Positions 55,083 through 63,870 of a stretch of 64,000 nt of DNA are shown here, piece by piece (position 1 is the first letter of the stretch; every line of letters starts with the position of its first letter). The DNA is from Parabacteroides goldsteinii DSM 19448 = WAL 12034 (GTDB lineage: Bacteria > Bacteroidota > Bacteroidia > Bacteroidales > Tannerellaceae). Both the position numbers and the translations under genes were made by a program. Below the pieces are notes generated by a model, which saw only the letters and a list, made by a program, of their open reading frames with translations, searched no databases and was not told the DNA's origin. The stretch is taken from positions 2,999,373 through 3,063,372 of the forward strand of contig NZ_KQ033912.1 of NCBI RefSeq assembly GCF_000969835.1, given 5' to 3'.

Positions 55083-56540
55083 TTATTGTTTCCAGAATCC
55101 CGGAACAAGTAATGTCAATACAGTAAATATCTCCAAACGTCCTGTCATCATCAGTAAGGAAAGGAACCATTTGGATACCACCGGAACTTCCGAGAAGTTG
55201 TCTACCGGCCCCAGTTTGCCAAGTCCCGGCCCGACATTGCTGATGGCTGAGACGGCAGCACCGATCGACTCTTCAAAGCCCAACCCGTCGAGCATCAGCA
55301 CGGCACAGCTGAGTACGATCAGTGACATATAGGCAAAAGCGAAAGCCAGTACGCGGTGTACGACCTCGCCGGATACGATATGTGAATCCATCCTTACCGG
55401 GATAATGGCATGCGGATGGGTTTGTTTCTTGAATTCGTTGAACAGGTTTTTGGAAAGGATCACGAAACGTCCCATTTTCAGTCCTCCGCAGGTCGAGCCA
55501 GCGCAACCGCAGATGAACATCAGTATCAGGGCGATCATCCAGAAGAAAGGTCCCCAGGGAATATAATTCTCTGTCGCGAAGCCGCAGGTCGAAACCAGCG
55601 TAACCACCTGGAATGCAGCCTGCCGGAAAGCTGTCGGGAAGTCTGTAAAGAATCCGTGATACATGATCCAGCCGGTTGTTATTCCCGTCATGATCAGGAC
55701 AAACCAGAAGAACCAGCGAAACTCTTCATCGAAAAACAACTTCTTTATATTTCCGTTCAGGCAGAAATAGATCAGGGTGATATTAGTTGCCCCGATAAAC
55801 ATAAATATCGTGATAACATATTCTATATAAGCCGAATGCCAATAAGCGATACTGGCGTTTTTGGTGGAATATCCGCCGGTAGAAATCGCTGTCAGGGCAT
55901 GGTTTACCGCGTCATATAAATTCATCGGGCCTATCCATAACAACCCGATCAGCAGGACGGTAAGGAACACGTAAACACCCCACAGGCGTTTGGCGACCTG
56001 TGTTACACGCGGGCGGAACCGTTCGTGTGTGATCCCCGGTGTTTCGGCATTAAACATCTGTGTCGCTCCGCCTCCCAGGATAGGCATCAATGCTACGGTA
56101 AATACGATCATACCGATACCTCCCTGCCATTGAGTGAGGCTTCGCCAGAACAGGACGCCTTTAGGCAGAGCTTCTATATCGGTGAGAATGGTCGATCCGG
56201 TGGTCGTGAAGCCTGACATGGTTTCAAAGAAAGCATCCGTTATATTGTCGATATATCCTCCCAAATAGAAAGGCAACATTCCCAGCAACGAGAGCAGCAA
56301 CCAGGTAAGCGTAACCGTCAGCATCCCTTCCCGTCGGCCGGCTGTGTATTCGTTTGCGCGGAAACCGATGGCATAGAGCGATATGCCGACCCCGAACAGG
56401 ATTCCGCTGGAGATAAGCAATGGATAGAAATCGCCTCCTTTGTACAGGAAAGCGACCACTGTTGCCATCAGCATAAACAGTGTTTCGAGGATGCACATCA
56501 TCCCCAGCATTTTTATTATGAAACGTATATTCAGTAACAT
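55083..56540 (-). CDS. trkH: Trk-type potassium uptake membrane subunit TrkH
   Basis: 485 residues with four membrane-pore-membrane repeats. Selectivity-filter-like segments appear in FFETMSGFTTTGSTIL, ALTAISTGGYSTKNAS, TLVSTCGFATENYIPWG and ISNVGPGLGKLGPV, each with the central Gly. It takes up K+ when the cytoplasmic TrkA ring binds nucleotide. 11 bp after trkA. Confidence 0.95.
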   Translation of the reverse strand: MLLNIRFIIKMLGMMCILETLFMLMATVVAFLYKGGDFYPLLISSGILFGVGISLYAIGFRANEYTAGRREGMLTVTLTWLLLSLLGMLPFYLGGYIDNITDAFFETMSGFTTTGSTILTDIEALPKGVLFWRSLTQWQGGIGMIVFTVALMPILGGGATQMFNAETPGITHERFRPRVTQVAKRLWGVYVFLTVLLIGLLWIGPMNLYDAVNHALTAISTGGYSTKNASIAYWHSAYIEYVITIFMFIGATNITLIYFCLNGNIKKLFFDEEFRWFFWFVLIMTGITTGWIMYHGFFTDFPTAFRQAAFQVVTLVSTCGFATENYIPWGPFFWMIALILMFICGCAGSTCGGLKMGRFVILSKNLFNEFKKQTHPHAIIPVRMDSHIVSGEVVHRVLAFAFAYMSLIVLSCAVLMLDGLGFEESIGAAVSAISNVGPGLGKLGPVDNFSEVPVVSKWFLSLLMMTGRLEIFTVLTLLVPGFWKQ

Positions 56541-56551
56541 ACTAAAACATA

Positions 56552-57889
56552 CTAATTAAAATAATCTTCCAGTTTACGCATGGCAGTTTCCAGGCAGAAT
56601 ACCACCACGTGGTCGTATGCCTGTATCTGTGTGTCACCCTTAATCATCATCGGTTCGCCGTCGCGTATCAGTCCGCCCAGCGTCAGGTCTTTCGGCAGGT
56701 GCAGGTCTTTCACCTGTTTGCGGGTGATCTTCGAATCGGGGCGTGCCACCAACTCGGCCACGTCGGCATTGGCAAAGGTCAGGAACTTCACGTTCGACAC
56801 GTCGGCATCCAGCAGGAACTGATAGATATGACTGGCGGCAATCAGCTTCTTGTTGATTACCGAACCGATATCCATATTCTCGGCCAGCGGGATATAGTCG
56901 ATATTCTCGATCTTGGCGACTGTCTTGAATACGCCGAAACGTTTGGCAGCCAGGCAAGCCAGGATATTCGTACTCGAATTGTCTGTCAAAGCGACAAACG
57001 CCTGTGCGTCTTTGATCCCTTCCTGCATCAGTAGCTCCGTGTCGCGTCCGTCTCCGTTGATGATCAGGACATTGCTCGGCACTACCTCGGCTATGCGGTG
57101 ACTTTTCTCTTTGTTTGTTTCCAGTATCTTTACGCGGATATTATTCGGCAGATACTGGCTGGTGCGGATAGCGATGCGGCTGCCTCCCATGATAAAGATT
57201 TTCTTTACTTCCGGGTCTTTCTTGCCGGCATGCATCTGCACGTCTTTGATATGTTCTTTGGTCGTCGTAAAGAAAACGATATCGCCGGGCAGGACAAGGT
57301 CGGTACCGCGGGGGATAATCGTTTCATATTGCCGTTTGATGGCAACGATATGGTACAGCTTCTGTTCGTTCAGCAGTTCGGCCAGTTGTTTGTTCACCAG
57401 GCGGGAGTTTTCGCGAACCTTCACCCCGATCAGGATCAGGGCTCCTCCGAACAGTTCCCAGTACTGGCGTGTCCACGGGCGGCGTATCGCGTTGACGATC
57501 TCTTTGGCTGCCAACATTTCCGGATAGATCATCGAGTGGATGCCCAGCTTTTCGAACAGTTCTTTGTTTTTAGGCAACAGATATTCGTAGTTGTTGATAC
57601 GTGCCAGAGTTTTGCGTGCTCCCAGCTTGGAGGCCAGGATACTTGCCGCAATATTCGTTGTCTCTTCCGGAGTAACGCTGACGAACAGGTCTGTTTTCTT
57701 TATGCCGGCTTCTTCCAGGTCGCGGATCGAAGTCGGATTACCAACCATAGGAAGTATCTCCATATTGGTGTTGGTGATGTTCAACCGTTCCTCACTCGGG
57801 TCCATCAGGATGATATCCTGTTTTTCCTGCGATAACATCTTTGCAAGATGCGTACCCACTTCGCCTGCCCCGGCAATAATAATTTTCAT
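56552..57889 (-). CDS. trkA: Trk system nucleotide-gated regulatory subunit TrkA
   Basis: 445 residues, two RCK modules in tandem. The first Rossmann motif is IIIAGAGEVGTHLAKML (about 3-19) and the second IFIMGGSRIAIRTSQYL (about 232-248); each is followed by a TrkA-C domain (RENSRLVNKQLAELL; VSNVKFLTFANADVAELV). It binds NAD(H)/ATP and gates TrkH from the cytoplasm. 57 bp downstream of dxs. Confidence 0.95.
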   Translation of the reverse strand: MKIIIAGAGEVGTHLAKMLSQEKQDIILMDPSEERLNITNTNMEILPMVGNPTSIRDLEEAGIKKTDLFVSVTPEETTNIAASILASKLGARKTLARINNYEYLLPKNKELFEKLGIHSMIYPEMLAAKEIVNAIRRPWTRQYWELFGGALILIGVKVRENSRLVNKQLAELLNEQKLYHIVAIKRQYETIIPRGTDLVLPGDIVFFTTTKEHIKDVQMHAGKKDPEVKKIFIMGGSRIAIRTSQYLPNNIRVKILETNKEKSHRIAEVVPSNVLIINGDGRDTELLMQEGIKDAQAFVALTDNSSTNILACLAAKRFGVFKTVAKIENIDYIPLAENMDIGSVINKKLIAASHIYQFLLDADVSNVKFLTFANADVAELVARPDSKITRKQVKDLHLPKDLTLGGLIRDGEPMMIKGDTQIQAYDHVVVFCLETAMRKLEDYFN

Positions 57890-57946
57890 TTTATCAATTG
57901 TTACTCATTCCACCTGCCGCATCGTCCGGCAAATCGTCATTAATAA

Positions 57947-59851
57947 TTAATCGTTCATCATCTTTCGGATTTCTCCGGCTATGCTGCCGGCATCCAGGCC
58001 GCACAATTTGTATAACTCGGGGATCGACCCGTGTTCAATGAATGTGTCGGGTATACCGATGCGTTTCACCCGCGGAGTATATCCGTTGTCTGCCATAAAT
58101 TCAAGAACCGCACTACCCAGTCCGCCCTTTGCTACACCGTTCTCTACGGTAATGACGCGTTTGAACTTTTTGCCTATTTCGTCCAGTAATTCTTCATCGA
58201 TCGGTTTCAGGTAAATCATGTCATAATGTGCAACCGATATTCCTTCACCGGTTACTTCTTCAATTGCTTTTATCACTTCGTTTCCAATCGGTCCGATAGA
58301 TAAAACAGCGATATCGTCTCCTTCGCTCAATTTCTTCCCTTTTCCGATGGGCAGGACATGCATTTCGTTACGCCAGTCCTTTTTCTCGCCTTTTCCCCGC
58401 GGGTAACGGATTACGAACGTGCCCGTAGCCTCCTTGTAGCCCGTGTACATCAGGTTTCGCAAATCCAACTCGTTGAGTGGCGAGGCGATCGTCAGGTTGG
58501 GTATCGGACGGAGGTAAGCCAGGTCGAACACCCCGTGATGCGTGGCGCCGTCTTCGCCGACCAGTCCGGCACGGTCCAGGCAGATCACCATATGCAGTTT
58601 TTGCAGGGCGACGTCGTGTATCAGGTTATCGTATGCCCGCTGCATGAAAGAGGAGTAGACATTGCAGAACGGGATCATTCCTTCTTTCGCCAGTCCGGCG
58701 GAGAAAGTCACCGAGTGACCTTCGGCTATCCCGACATCGAAGGCCCGTTGAGGGAATGCCTTCATCATATAGATCATGGAGCTTCCGGTCGGCATGGCGG
58801 GAGTGATACCCACGATCCGCTCATCCTTTTCCGCCAGTTCCACCAGCGTATGTCCGAAGACGTCCTGATACAATTGCGGCTCATCCAGGTTGTGCACGAT
58901 GATGCGCTGGCCTGTCTCCTTGTTGAACTTGCCCGGTGCATGCCATTCGGTAGCCGATTCCTCGGCAGGCTTGAACCCTTTTCCTTTCTTTGTCTTGATA
59001 TGCAGTAGCTTGGGGCCCTGCAAGTCTTTTATATCGTTCAGCAGCTTTATCATGTAGTTCACATCGTGCCCGTCTACGGGGCCGAAGTAACGGATGCTGA
59101 AACCTTCAAACAGATTATGTTGCTGGGTGAGCAGTGCTTTCAGGCTGTTGTTGAAGCGCAGGATATTCCCCCGGCGGTCATTGTTGATGAGCTTCATCTT
59201 CCGCAGGCCGCGGTACACATCGTAACGCATTTTGTTGTAAGCCTGGCTGGTCGTGATGTCAACCAGATACTGGCTCAATCCTCCGACGCAGTTGTCGATA
59301 GCCATATCGTTGTCGTTGAGGATAATCAGCAGGTTGTTGGGGTTGGCAGAGGCATTGTTCAGCCCTTCGAAGGCCAGTCCTCCGGTCATTGCCCCGTCGC
59401 CGATCACGGCTATTACGTGGCGGTCGTGTTCCTCCTTCAGCTCCGAGGCGACCGACATACCCATGGCTGCCGAAATGGAGTTGGAGGCATGTCCGGCAAT
59501 GAAAGCGTCATACTCACTTTCTCCCGGGTTGGGGAAACCGCTGATTCCTTTGAATTTCCGGAGCGTATGGAAAGCCTCCCTGCGTCCGGTCAGGATTTTG
59601 TGCCCGTAAGCTTGATGTCCGACGTCCCAAACGATCCGGTCGTAGGGCGTATTGAAGACATAATGCAGGGCGACGGTCAGTTCGACAGTACCGAGGCTGG
59701 CTCCCAGATGGCCGGGATTTTCAGAAAGTATATCTATTATGTATTGCCGCAACTCTTCACATACCTCGCCCAATTTCTCCTGAGGCAACTTGCGTAAATC
59801 CTCGGGATAATTAATGACGTTTAATATATGTTCATCCTTGCAATCTATCAT
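57947..59851 (-). CDS. dxs: 1-deoxy-D-xylulose-5-phosphate synthase
   Basis: 634 residues from ATG 59849-59851 ([23 protein letters not shown]). An upstream TTG (59872) is in frame but falls inside the -7 promoter box, so it is rejected. Thiamine-diphosphate motif [17 protein letters not shown], substrate residues [26 protein letters not shown], and a transketolase C-terminal domain. It condenses pyruvate with glyceraldehyde-3-phosphate, first step of the MEP isoprenoid route, which also supplies undecaprenyl carrier for the Mur/Mra genes of this window. Heads the operon dxs-trkA-trkH-SMP-30. Confidence 0.96.
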   Translation of the reverse strand: MIDCKDEHILNVINYPEDLRKLPQEKLGEVCEELRQYIIDILSENPGHLGASLGTVELTVALHYVFNTPYDRIVWDVGHQAYGHKILTGRREAFHTLRKFKGISGFPNPGESEYDAFIAGHASNSISAAMGMSVASELKEEHDRHVIAVIGDGAMTGGLAFEGLNNASANPNNLLIILNDNDMAIDNCVGGLSQYLVDITTSQAYNKMRYDVYRGLRKMKLINNDRRGNILRFNNSLKALLTQQHNLFEGFSIRYFGPVDGHDVNYMIKLLNDIKDLQGPKLLHIKTKKGKGFKPAEESATEWHAPGKFNKETGQRIIVHNLDEPQLYQDVFGHTLVELAEKDERIVGITPAMPTGSSMIYMMKAFPQRAFDVGIAEGHSVTFSAGLAKEGMIPFCNVYSSFMQRAYDNLIHDVALQKLHMVICLDRAGLVGEDGATHHGVFDLAYLRPIPNLTIASPLNELDLRNLMYTGYKEATGTFVIRYPRGKGEKKDWRNEMHVLPIGKGKKLSEGDDIAVLSIGPIGNEVIKAIEEVTGEGISVAHYDMIYLKPIDEELLDEIGKKFKRVITVENGVAKGGLGSAVLEFMADNGYTPRVKRIGIPDTFIEHGSIPELYKLCGLDAGSIAGEIRKMMND

Positions 59852-59869
59852 GTCCGCTAATTTTTGTGG

Positions 59870-59877
59870 CAAATGTA
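59870..59877 (-). promoter_or_regulatory. -7 box of dxs (TACATTTG)
   Basis: Exact TAnnTTTG on the minus strand; the predicted start near 59863 lies 12 bp before ATG 59851 and decides the start codon. Confidence 0.6.
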
Positions 59878-59923
59878 AAGAATTAACGGCACATAAAATA
59901 GTTTTGGCAGCGCATTTTCTATT

Positions 59924-60496
59924 TTAATACTCCCGTTTTAGCTTCGCCCTTATCCGGCTAAGGCTTACCGGGGTGATTCCCAGATAGGAGGCGAGGCATT
60001 CCAGCGGCATTCTTTGCAGTAAATCCGGATTGTCTTTCAGCAGTTCCCTATAACGTTCGGATGCGGTTGTAAAAAGGAGGGAGATAAGCCTTTCCTCTGT
60101 TTGCAGGAATTCTGTTTCTGCAAATTTGCGTCCCCAGTTGGCGATATGTATATCTTCTTCGAATAACTCATAGAGTTCTTTGCGTTTCAGCATATACAGC
60201 ACCGAGTTTTCCATCAGTTCGACAGTTTCATATCCCTGCTGGTTGTTCACGTAGCTTTTCAATGAAACGATGGTGCTGCCTTCCCGGCCGATCCAAAAGG
60301 TTACTTCTTTGCCGTCGACAGGGATATAAGCCCTTGCAATCCCTTTCTCGATAAAAAACAGATTAGTCTCGGTTTTGCCCGTTTCCAATATGAGGTGGCC
60401 TTTAGGATATGTAACCTTTGACAAGAGCCTCTTCAGCTTGTCTACTGAAGATTCCGGCATCGGGTATATTTTGTTTATGATCTCGTGTATATCCAT
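59924..60496 (-). CDS. Crp/Fnr-family transcriptional regulator
   Basis: 190 residues. N-terminal cyclic-nucleotide-binding beta-roll (YPKGHLILETGKTETNLFFIEKGIARAYIPVDGKEVTFWIGREGSTIVS). C-terminal segment with a short winged-helix (RMPLECLASYLGITPVSLSRIRAKLKREY). No Cys cluster of the Fnr type and no clear cAMP-binding Arg-Ala pair, as common in Bacteroidetes members of the family. Divergently arranged with the SMR exporter, which it may regulate; that is inference from neighbourhood. Confidence 0.9.
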   Translation of the reverse strand: MDIHEIINKIYPMPESSVDKLKRLLSKVTYPKGHLILETGKTETNLFFIEKGIARAYIPVDGKEVTFWIGREGSTIVSLKSYVNNQQGYETVELMENSVLYMLKRKELYELFEEDIHIANWGRKFAETEFLQTEERLISLLFTTASERYRELLKDNPDLLQRMPLECLASYLGITPVSLSRIRAKLKREY

Positions 60497-60516
60497 AGGT
60501 TATCCAATCGTTTTTA

Positions 60517-60524
60517 CAAAAGTA
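60517..60524 (-). promoter_or_regulatory. -7 box of the Crp/Fnr gene (TACTTTTG)
   Basis: Exact TAnnTTTG on the minus strand, 21 bp before the regulator's ATG. Confidence 0.55.
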
Positions 60525-60611
60525 CTAAAAGTTACCTTTGAAAAAGGATTTTTTGCAACCTTCTGCTGTTATTTCTTATCAAATGTAAAGAGCCGGTGAG
60601 AGGGGGCAGCT

Positions 60612-60619
60612 TAACTTTG
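60612..60619 (+). promoter_or_regulatory. -7 box of the SMR gene (TAACTTTG)
   Basis: Exact TAnnTTTG, 27 bp before the SMR ATG and divergent from the Crp/Fnr promoter. No guanidine riboswitch fold is recognised in the short leader. Confidence 0.55.
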
Positions 60620-60645
60620 CAGCCAAATTTTAAATATCGGAGTTT

Positions 60646-60966
60646 ATGAGTTGGATTATATTGATTGTTGCGGGATTATTGGAGGTATGTTTTGCCTTTT
60701 GTCTGGGTAAGACCAAGGAGACGGTAGGAAATGAATATTATCTGTGGGGAATAGGATTTGTGGTCTCCGTAACTCTGAGTATGTATCTTTTGGCAAAAGC
60801 GACACAGGCTTTACCGATAGGTACAGCTTATCCGGTATGGACCGGTATCGGAGCTGTCGGTACGGTGTTGGTCGGGATTCTTTTTTTCCATGAACCGGCT
60901 ACTTTGGGACGGTTGTTTTTTATTACAACTTTAATCGTCTCCATCATAGGGTTGAAGATGGTTTGA
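60646..60966 (+). CDS. Small multidrug resistance exporter, SugE/Gdx-like
   Basis: 106 residues, four membrane helices. The essential membrane glutamate is Glu13 in IVAGLLEVCFAF. LPIGTAYPVWTGIGAVGTVLVGILFFHEP and IIGLKMV are close to SugE/Gdx guanidinium exporters rather than EmrE. It works as an antiparallel or paired dimer in the inner membrane, exchanging protons for guanidinium-type or cationic drugs. Substrate subtype is inferred from motif similarity. Divergent from the Crp/Fnr regulator. Confidence 0.88.
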   Translation: MSWIILIVAGLLEVCFAFCLGKTKETVGNEYYLWGIGFVVSVTLSMYLLAKATQALPIGTAYPVWTGIGAVGTVLVGILFFHEPATLGRLFFITTLIVSIIGLKMV

Positions 60967-60983
60967 TTTTCTGAATTTTGGTT

Positions 60984-61022
60984 ATCAGCAAAGTTTTCGG
61001 GAGCACCGCGAACTTTGCTGAT
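60984..61022. terminator. Bidirectional hairpin between SMR gene and the Rpn remnant
   Basis: A perfect 12 bp stem ATCAGCAAAGTT/AACTTTGCTGAT with a 15 nt loop, between converging genes. No long U-tract. Confidence 0.6.
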
Positions 61023-61044
61023 CCATATAAATAAAGTGAGTGGA

Positions 61045-61299
61045 TTACAAGTTGTCTATTTCTTCAATTGACAGACCTGTACACTGGGCAATCATTTCTG
61101 TGTTGACTCCCCGCTTTTTGAAATTGGCAGCGATAAGGCGTTGTTCCTCAGTCTTACCTTTTTCTTTCCCTATTTTGATCCCCTTTTCCACACCTTTCTC
61201 TTCCGCATAGTCAATCGTATTTTTATAATCGCGATAGCGTTTCAAGGCTTCATCATACAGGATACGTTCATCCTTGCTCAGATTAGCCACATCTGCCAC
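61045..61299 (-). CDS. C-terminal segment of an Rpn-type protein, possible separate small product
   Basis: 84 residues if translated from GTG 61297-61299 (MADVANLSKDERILYDEALKRYRDYKNTIDYAEEKG). It is in the same reading frame as the nuclease part upstream, separated by one TAG and three codons. It consists of a charged helical region with a Gly/Lys/Glu-rich KGIKIGKEKGKTEEQ stretch and a short C-terminal domain (LIAANFKKRGVNTEMIAQCTGLSIEEIDNL) shared by this family. In characterised Rpn systems a small protein made from an internal start neutralises the full-length nuclease; this segment would match that product. Equally, it may be the dead end of a nonsense-mutated gene. Confidence 0.55.
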   Translation of the reverse strand: MADVANLSKDERILYDEALKRYRDYKNTIDYAEEKGVEKGIKIGKEKGKTEEQRLIAANFKKRGVNTEMIAQCTGLSIEEIDNL

Positions 61300-61305
61300 T
61301 TCTAG

Positions 61306-61902
61306 CTATTTGTCGAAGACGGCTTTGCGTGCCTTAAAAGGCATTCTTTCCAATGTATCCATATGTTTTAATAAATATAACCAACGTTCAAAATCTGTTT
61401 CGCAATCATCCGGCTCTTTTGTAAACCAGGGGAGTTCCAAATAGACCTGGCGAATCTTGTCGCTAAACATACGCCCCGTATCACGGTCTGCCAATATAAC
61501 ATCAGTACGGAATTTGGAGTTTATCCCCATCTTATAGTTTAACAGAAATATGCCATACACCGGACATAAGCTAAACTTCCAGTCTTTTCCCTTTTCCCCT
61601 TGATTACTGATAGCCCGTGACAAGTAATAAATACCCCGGTCGTAAAAATAGGGTTGGGCTCCGTTTTGCATTTCGACCACAAACCAACCTCCTTTGTCAT
61701 CCCTGCAATGAATGTCAAATATCACTCCCCGGTCCTCTATGGTTTCCGGTTGCTGGATAGGATTCAGGAAAGTGATGTCAATGATATGACGTTCATCTTT
61801 CAATAATTGATTCAGAAAATCAATTAATAACTCTTTGTGCACCTCTTGACCGAAGATACGGTGAAAACCGAAGTCGGTAAAGGGATTTATAAATTTCCCC
61901 AT
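61306..61902 (-). pseudogene. Rpn/PD-(D/E)XK nuclease family protein, truncated by an in-frame amber codon
   Basis: 198 residues from ATG 61900-61902 (MGKFINPFTDFGFHRIFGQE, the usual family start). The nuclease core is seen in RGVIFDIHCRDDKGGWFVVEMQNG: Asp63, Glu77 and Gln79 fit the D...ExQ pattern. The frame ends FERWLYLLKHMDTLERMPFKARKAVFDK-TAG. Downstream, in the same frame, LEVADVANLSKDE continues as in uninterrupted relatives, so a single stop splits the gene. Proteins of this family are annotated as recombination-promoting nuclease or putative transposase. The catalytic domain is complete, so the product could still be active. Confidence 0.75.
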
Positions 61903-62053
61903 AACTAATGAATTTTGGTTGTCGTCCAATAACAGACGATGTGACAAAGGTAAAGATTATTTTAATAAACAATCGTTCTGAAGGGACTTTTTTTCGTATC
62001 TCCGTCCGGTTTTGCTGATCGGTGAAGGCGAGTATGACCTCTGATATGACTGG

Positions 62054-62512
62054 TCAGGCAGATTTGTGGGGAGAAAATTTGTAGAGTATGATTAGTGCGA
62101 TTAGGAAGAAAGTCAATAAAATCGTGATTTGGGGCAAACCGGATTTCCTTTCTGCCTCTTTTCTGATCTCTTTTGTTTGTTTTGACTGCCTCTCCAATTG
62201 TTCCTCATATTGCCAGACGAGCGTTTGCAGGCTATCGCAGGTGGCAGCGACAAATAACGTGTCATGTAGGAAACGGATTTCAGCTGTTGCCTGTCCGCTT
62301 TTTTGGATAAAGGCGGCGCCGGCTGGCAACTCTTTGAGGGTTGCGACCGGAATGGAAAGGTCGGCACGGCTTTCGGGGATTCGGGCCGTTTGAACTGTCA
62401 GGCGGCTGGTTTGCAGCAGGCTGTCGGTCTGCTGGCAAAAGGAAGCGGTGTGCTTGCGGCTCGAACAATTTGCGAAAAATAAGATGATGAGAATGAATAG
62501 GCTGAATTTCAT
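62054..62512 (-). CDS. Putative unimolecular spanin-like envelope protein
   Basis: 152 residues. The N-terminus is a lipoprotein-type signal (MKFSLFILIILFFANC, Cys16) followed by a basic SSRKHT, which does not look like a surface-export signal. The middle (about 30-125) is a periplasmic region with a probable coiled coil (SLQTLVWQYEEQLERQSKQTKEIRKE). The C-terminus is a membrane helix (about 128-145, LLTFFLIALIILYKF) and a short basic tail. Outer-membrane lipid anchor plus inner-membrane C-terminal helix is the plan of unimolecular spanins such as that of phage T1. The -1 Asn in the lipobox is unusual. It follows the M15 peptidase, completing a holin/endolysin/spanin order. Function is inferred from architecture only. 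Confidence 0.5.
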   Translation of the reverse strand: MKFSLFILIILFFANCSSRKHTASFCQQTDSLLQTSRLTVQTARIPESRADLSIPVATLKELPAGAAFIQKSGQATAEIRFLHDTLFVAATCDSLQTLVWQYEEQLERQSKQTKEIRKEAERKSGLPQITILLTFFLIALIILYKFSPHKSA

Positions 62513-62565
62513 GGAGATTTTTAATGGTATGAATTTATAGGGTGTGTTTTGCAGTTGTCTCTTAT

Positions 62566-62967
62566 TTATCCGTAAAGTACCTGCCGGCGGTTAAACCCTT
62601 CGCGATAAGACAGATGGAGGAACTTTTTGCGGCGGTAGAGGATTGCCTGGTCGAAATCGAGACCGGAGGCTTTCAATATCTCCAGCAGCTTTTCCGGCCC
62701 TTCGGCGATGTAGCAGTCGGCTGCTTCGCCTTTCGTATGTTGCGAATTTTTGACTCCGCCGACCAGCAGGTTGACCGTTTCGTTGCGGTAGCCGCTTGTG
62801 ATGGCGATTGCACTGCCGTAGCGGTCGCGAAGCGGTTGAAGCAGATAGGTCGCGAGGTTTTTTAATGATTGGAAAGCCAGCGGGCCGGGTACGTTTTCAA
62901 GACCGTGCTCGATGGCGATACGACTGTAAGTGAGTTCTTCGAAGGTGAAATTTCTACTAAGGTTCAT
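62566..62967 (-). CDS. Peptidase M15 family protein (endolysin-like D-Ala-D-Ala/L,D-type carboxypeptidase fold)
   Basis: 133 residues. The compact M15A fold includes FTFEELTYSRIAIEHGLEN at the N-terminus and SGYRNETVNLLVGG. The zinc ligands are His77 and Asp84 in SQHTKGEAAD and His118 in FLHLSY. There is no signal peptide, so like phage endolysins it would need a holin to reach the peptidoglycan. Its ATG overlaps the end of the holin-like gene by 4 bp. Located in the HU/DUF4248 cassette. Confidence 0.85.
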   Translation of the reverse strand: MNLSRNFTFEELTYSRIAIEHGLENVPGPLAFQSLKNLATYLLQPLRDRYGSAIAITSGYRNETVNLLVGGVKNSQHTKGEAADCYIAEGPEKLLEILKASGLDFDQAILYRRKKFLHLSYREGFNRRQVLYG

Positions 62968-63155
62968 TGATTTTGTTTGTATTTATAATCGACTCCGAAC
63001 AGCGCTCCGGCAAACGTTGCAGTCTCACCGAAGGCCACCAGCACACTGTTATGAATCTCTCCCAGCGGAGCCGTCCAGAAGCCGAAAAATAAAAGGAGGA
63101 TGCCGGCTGCGGTCAGCAGCACGGCAATCCATAATTGTACACTTTGTTTCTTCAC
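62964..63155 (-). CDS. Small holin-like membrane protein
   Basis: 63 residues with two predicted membrane helices (about 8-27, LWIAVLLTAAGILLLFFGFW, and 35-54, NSVLVAFGETATFAGALFGV). It starts MKKQ and ends with a charged tail DYKYKQNQ. Size, topology and the 4 bp overlap with the M15 peptidase gene suggest a class II type holin. No sequence family is recognised with certainty. Confidence 0.55.
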   Translation of the reverse strand: MKKQSVQLWIAVLLTAAGILLLFFGFWTAPLGEIHNSVLVAFGETATFAGALFGVDYKYKQNQ

Positions 63156-63164
63156 TCGGGAAAG

Positions 63165-63374
63165 TCAGGGTTCGCCCAGATATTCAAAGACGAGCGTCAC
63201 CTGTTTAGGAGTTAAAATCTTTTGTCCGTTGTAATAGCCCGCATCTGTGAGGGCCTGCATGAGCGGTTTGTTATACACGAGCCAGCGTTTCAGTTGCACG
63301 CCGGCGCTGCGGATGCTGCTGTGCGGAAAATACATCGCACTCAGTTCTTTAATAGAAAGCGTTGTTGGTTTCAT
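63165..63374 (-). CDS. DUF4248 family protein
   Basis: 69 residues: TLSIKELSAMYFPHSSIRSAGVQLKRWLVYNKPLMQALTDAGYYNGQKILTPKQVTLV, read as short pieces, matches the DUF4248 proteins that accompany HU-like and amidase genes in Bacteroidales cassettes. The SIKELSAMYFP start resembles a small helix-turn-helix, suggesting DNA binding. Function unknown. Between the HU-like gene (40 bp) and the holin-like gene (9 bp). Confidence 0.75.
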   Translation of the reverse strand: MKPTTLSIKELSAMYFPHSSIRSAGVQLKRWLVYNKPLMQALTDAGYYNGQKILTPKQVTLVFEYLGEP

Positions 63375-63414
63375 CGTGATAACAAAGATAATGAAAATTT
63401 TTCAATTAGCCGGG

Positions 63415-63870
63415 TTACTCGATTTCCGGTCTGTCGCTGCCTCCGCCGCCCCCTTCGGAGCCGTTGCCTTCGTCTTCCTTCTTTTCGGTAGAGGTGAAGG
63501 CGACCAGCTTTTTGGTATTACGCAGGGAGGCGCCGGGTGTGAAGATCACACGTGCCCCTTTCACGTCGGCCTGGGTGAACGATTTCTTGTCGCTTGCGCC
63601 GTTGCTGGACAACGAGAGGCGGAAATTACCGAACTCGCCTAACTGGACGATACGTCCTGCACGCAGCTCCATGTCGAGGATGAAATTAAGGTTATCCAAT
63701 ACCGCTTTTACGTCGGCGCTGGAAACGGTAGATCGCGCTCCGATCATGACACACAATGTATCCATGTCGGTATGCCCGTTGTAGTCCGGTATCGCATAAA
63801 TTTTTTCCTGTGCTGCACCGCCTTTCAGGTCGGTCACTTTTCTTGTTACTAATTTGTAGCCCTGGGCCAT
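63415..63870 (-). CDS. HU-family DNA-binding protein of the cassette
   Basis: 151 residues. Enlarged HU/IHF-like domain (YAIPDYNGHTDMDTLCVMIGARSTVSSADVKAVLDNLNFILDMELRAGRIVQLGEFGNFRLSLSS, given here as the family pattern over residues 25-90). A FTPGASLRNTKK strand follows, then an acidic Gly-rich tail EDEGNGSEGGGGGSDRP. First gene of the cassette. Distinct from the HU-like protein at 4045, which has a helical rather than an acidic extension. Probably a nucleoid-type or regulatory protein for the cassette. Confidence 0.85.
   Translation of the reverse strand: MAQGYKLVTRKVTDLKGGAAQEKIYAIPDYNGHTDMDTLCVMIGARSTVSSADVKAVLDNLNFILDMELRAGRIVQLGEFGNFRLSLSSNGASDKKSFTQADVKGARVIFTPGASLRNTKKLVAFTSTEKKEDEGNGSEGGGGGSDRPEIE

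Noticed and set aside
59852..59872. TTG start for dxs
   Set aside because: The codon lies in the -7 promoter box; the ATG at 59851 fits family length.
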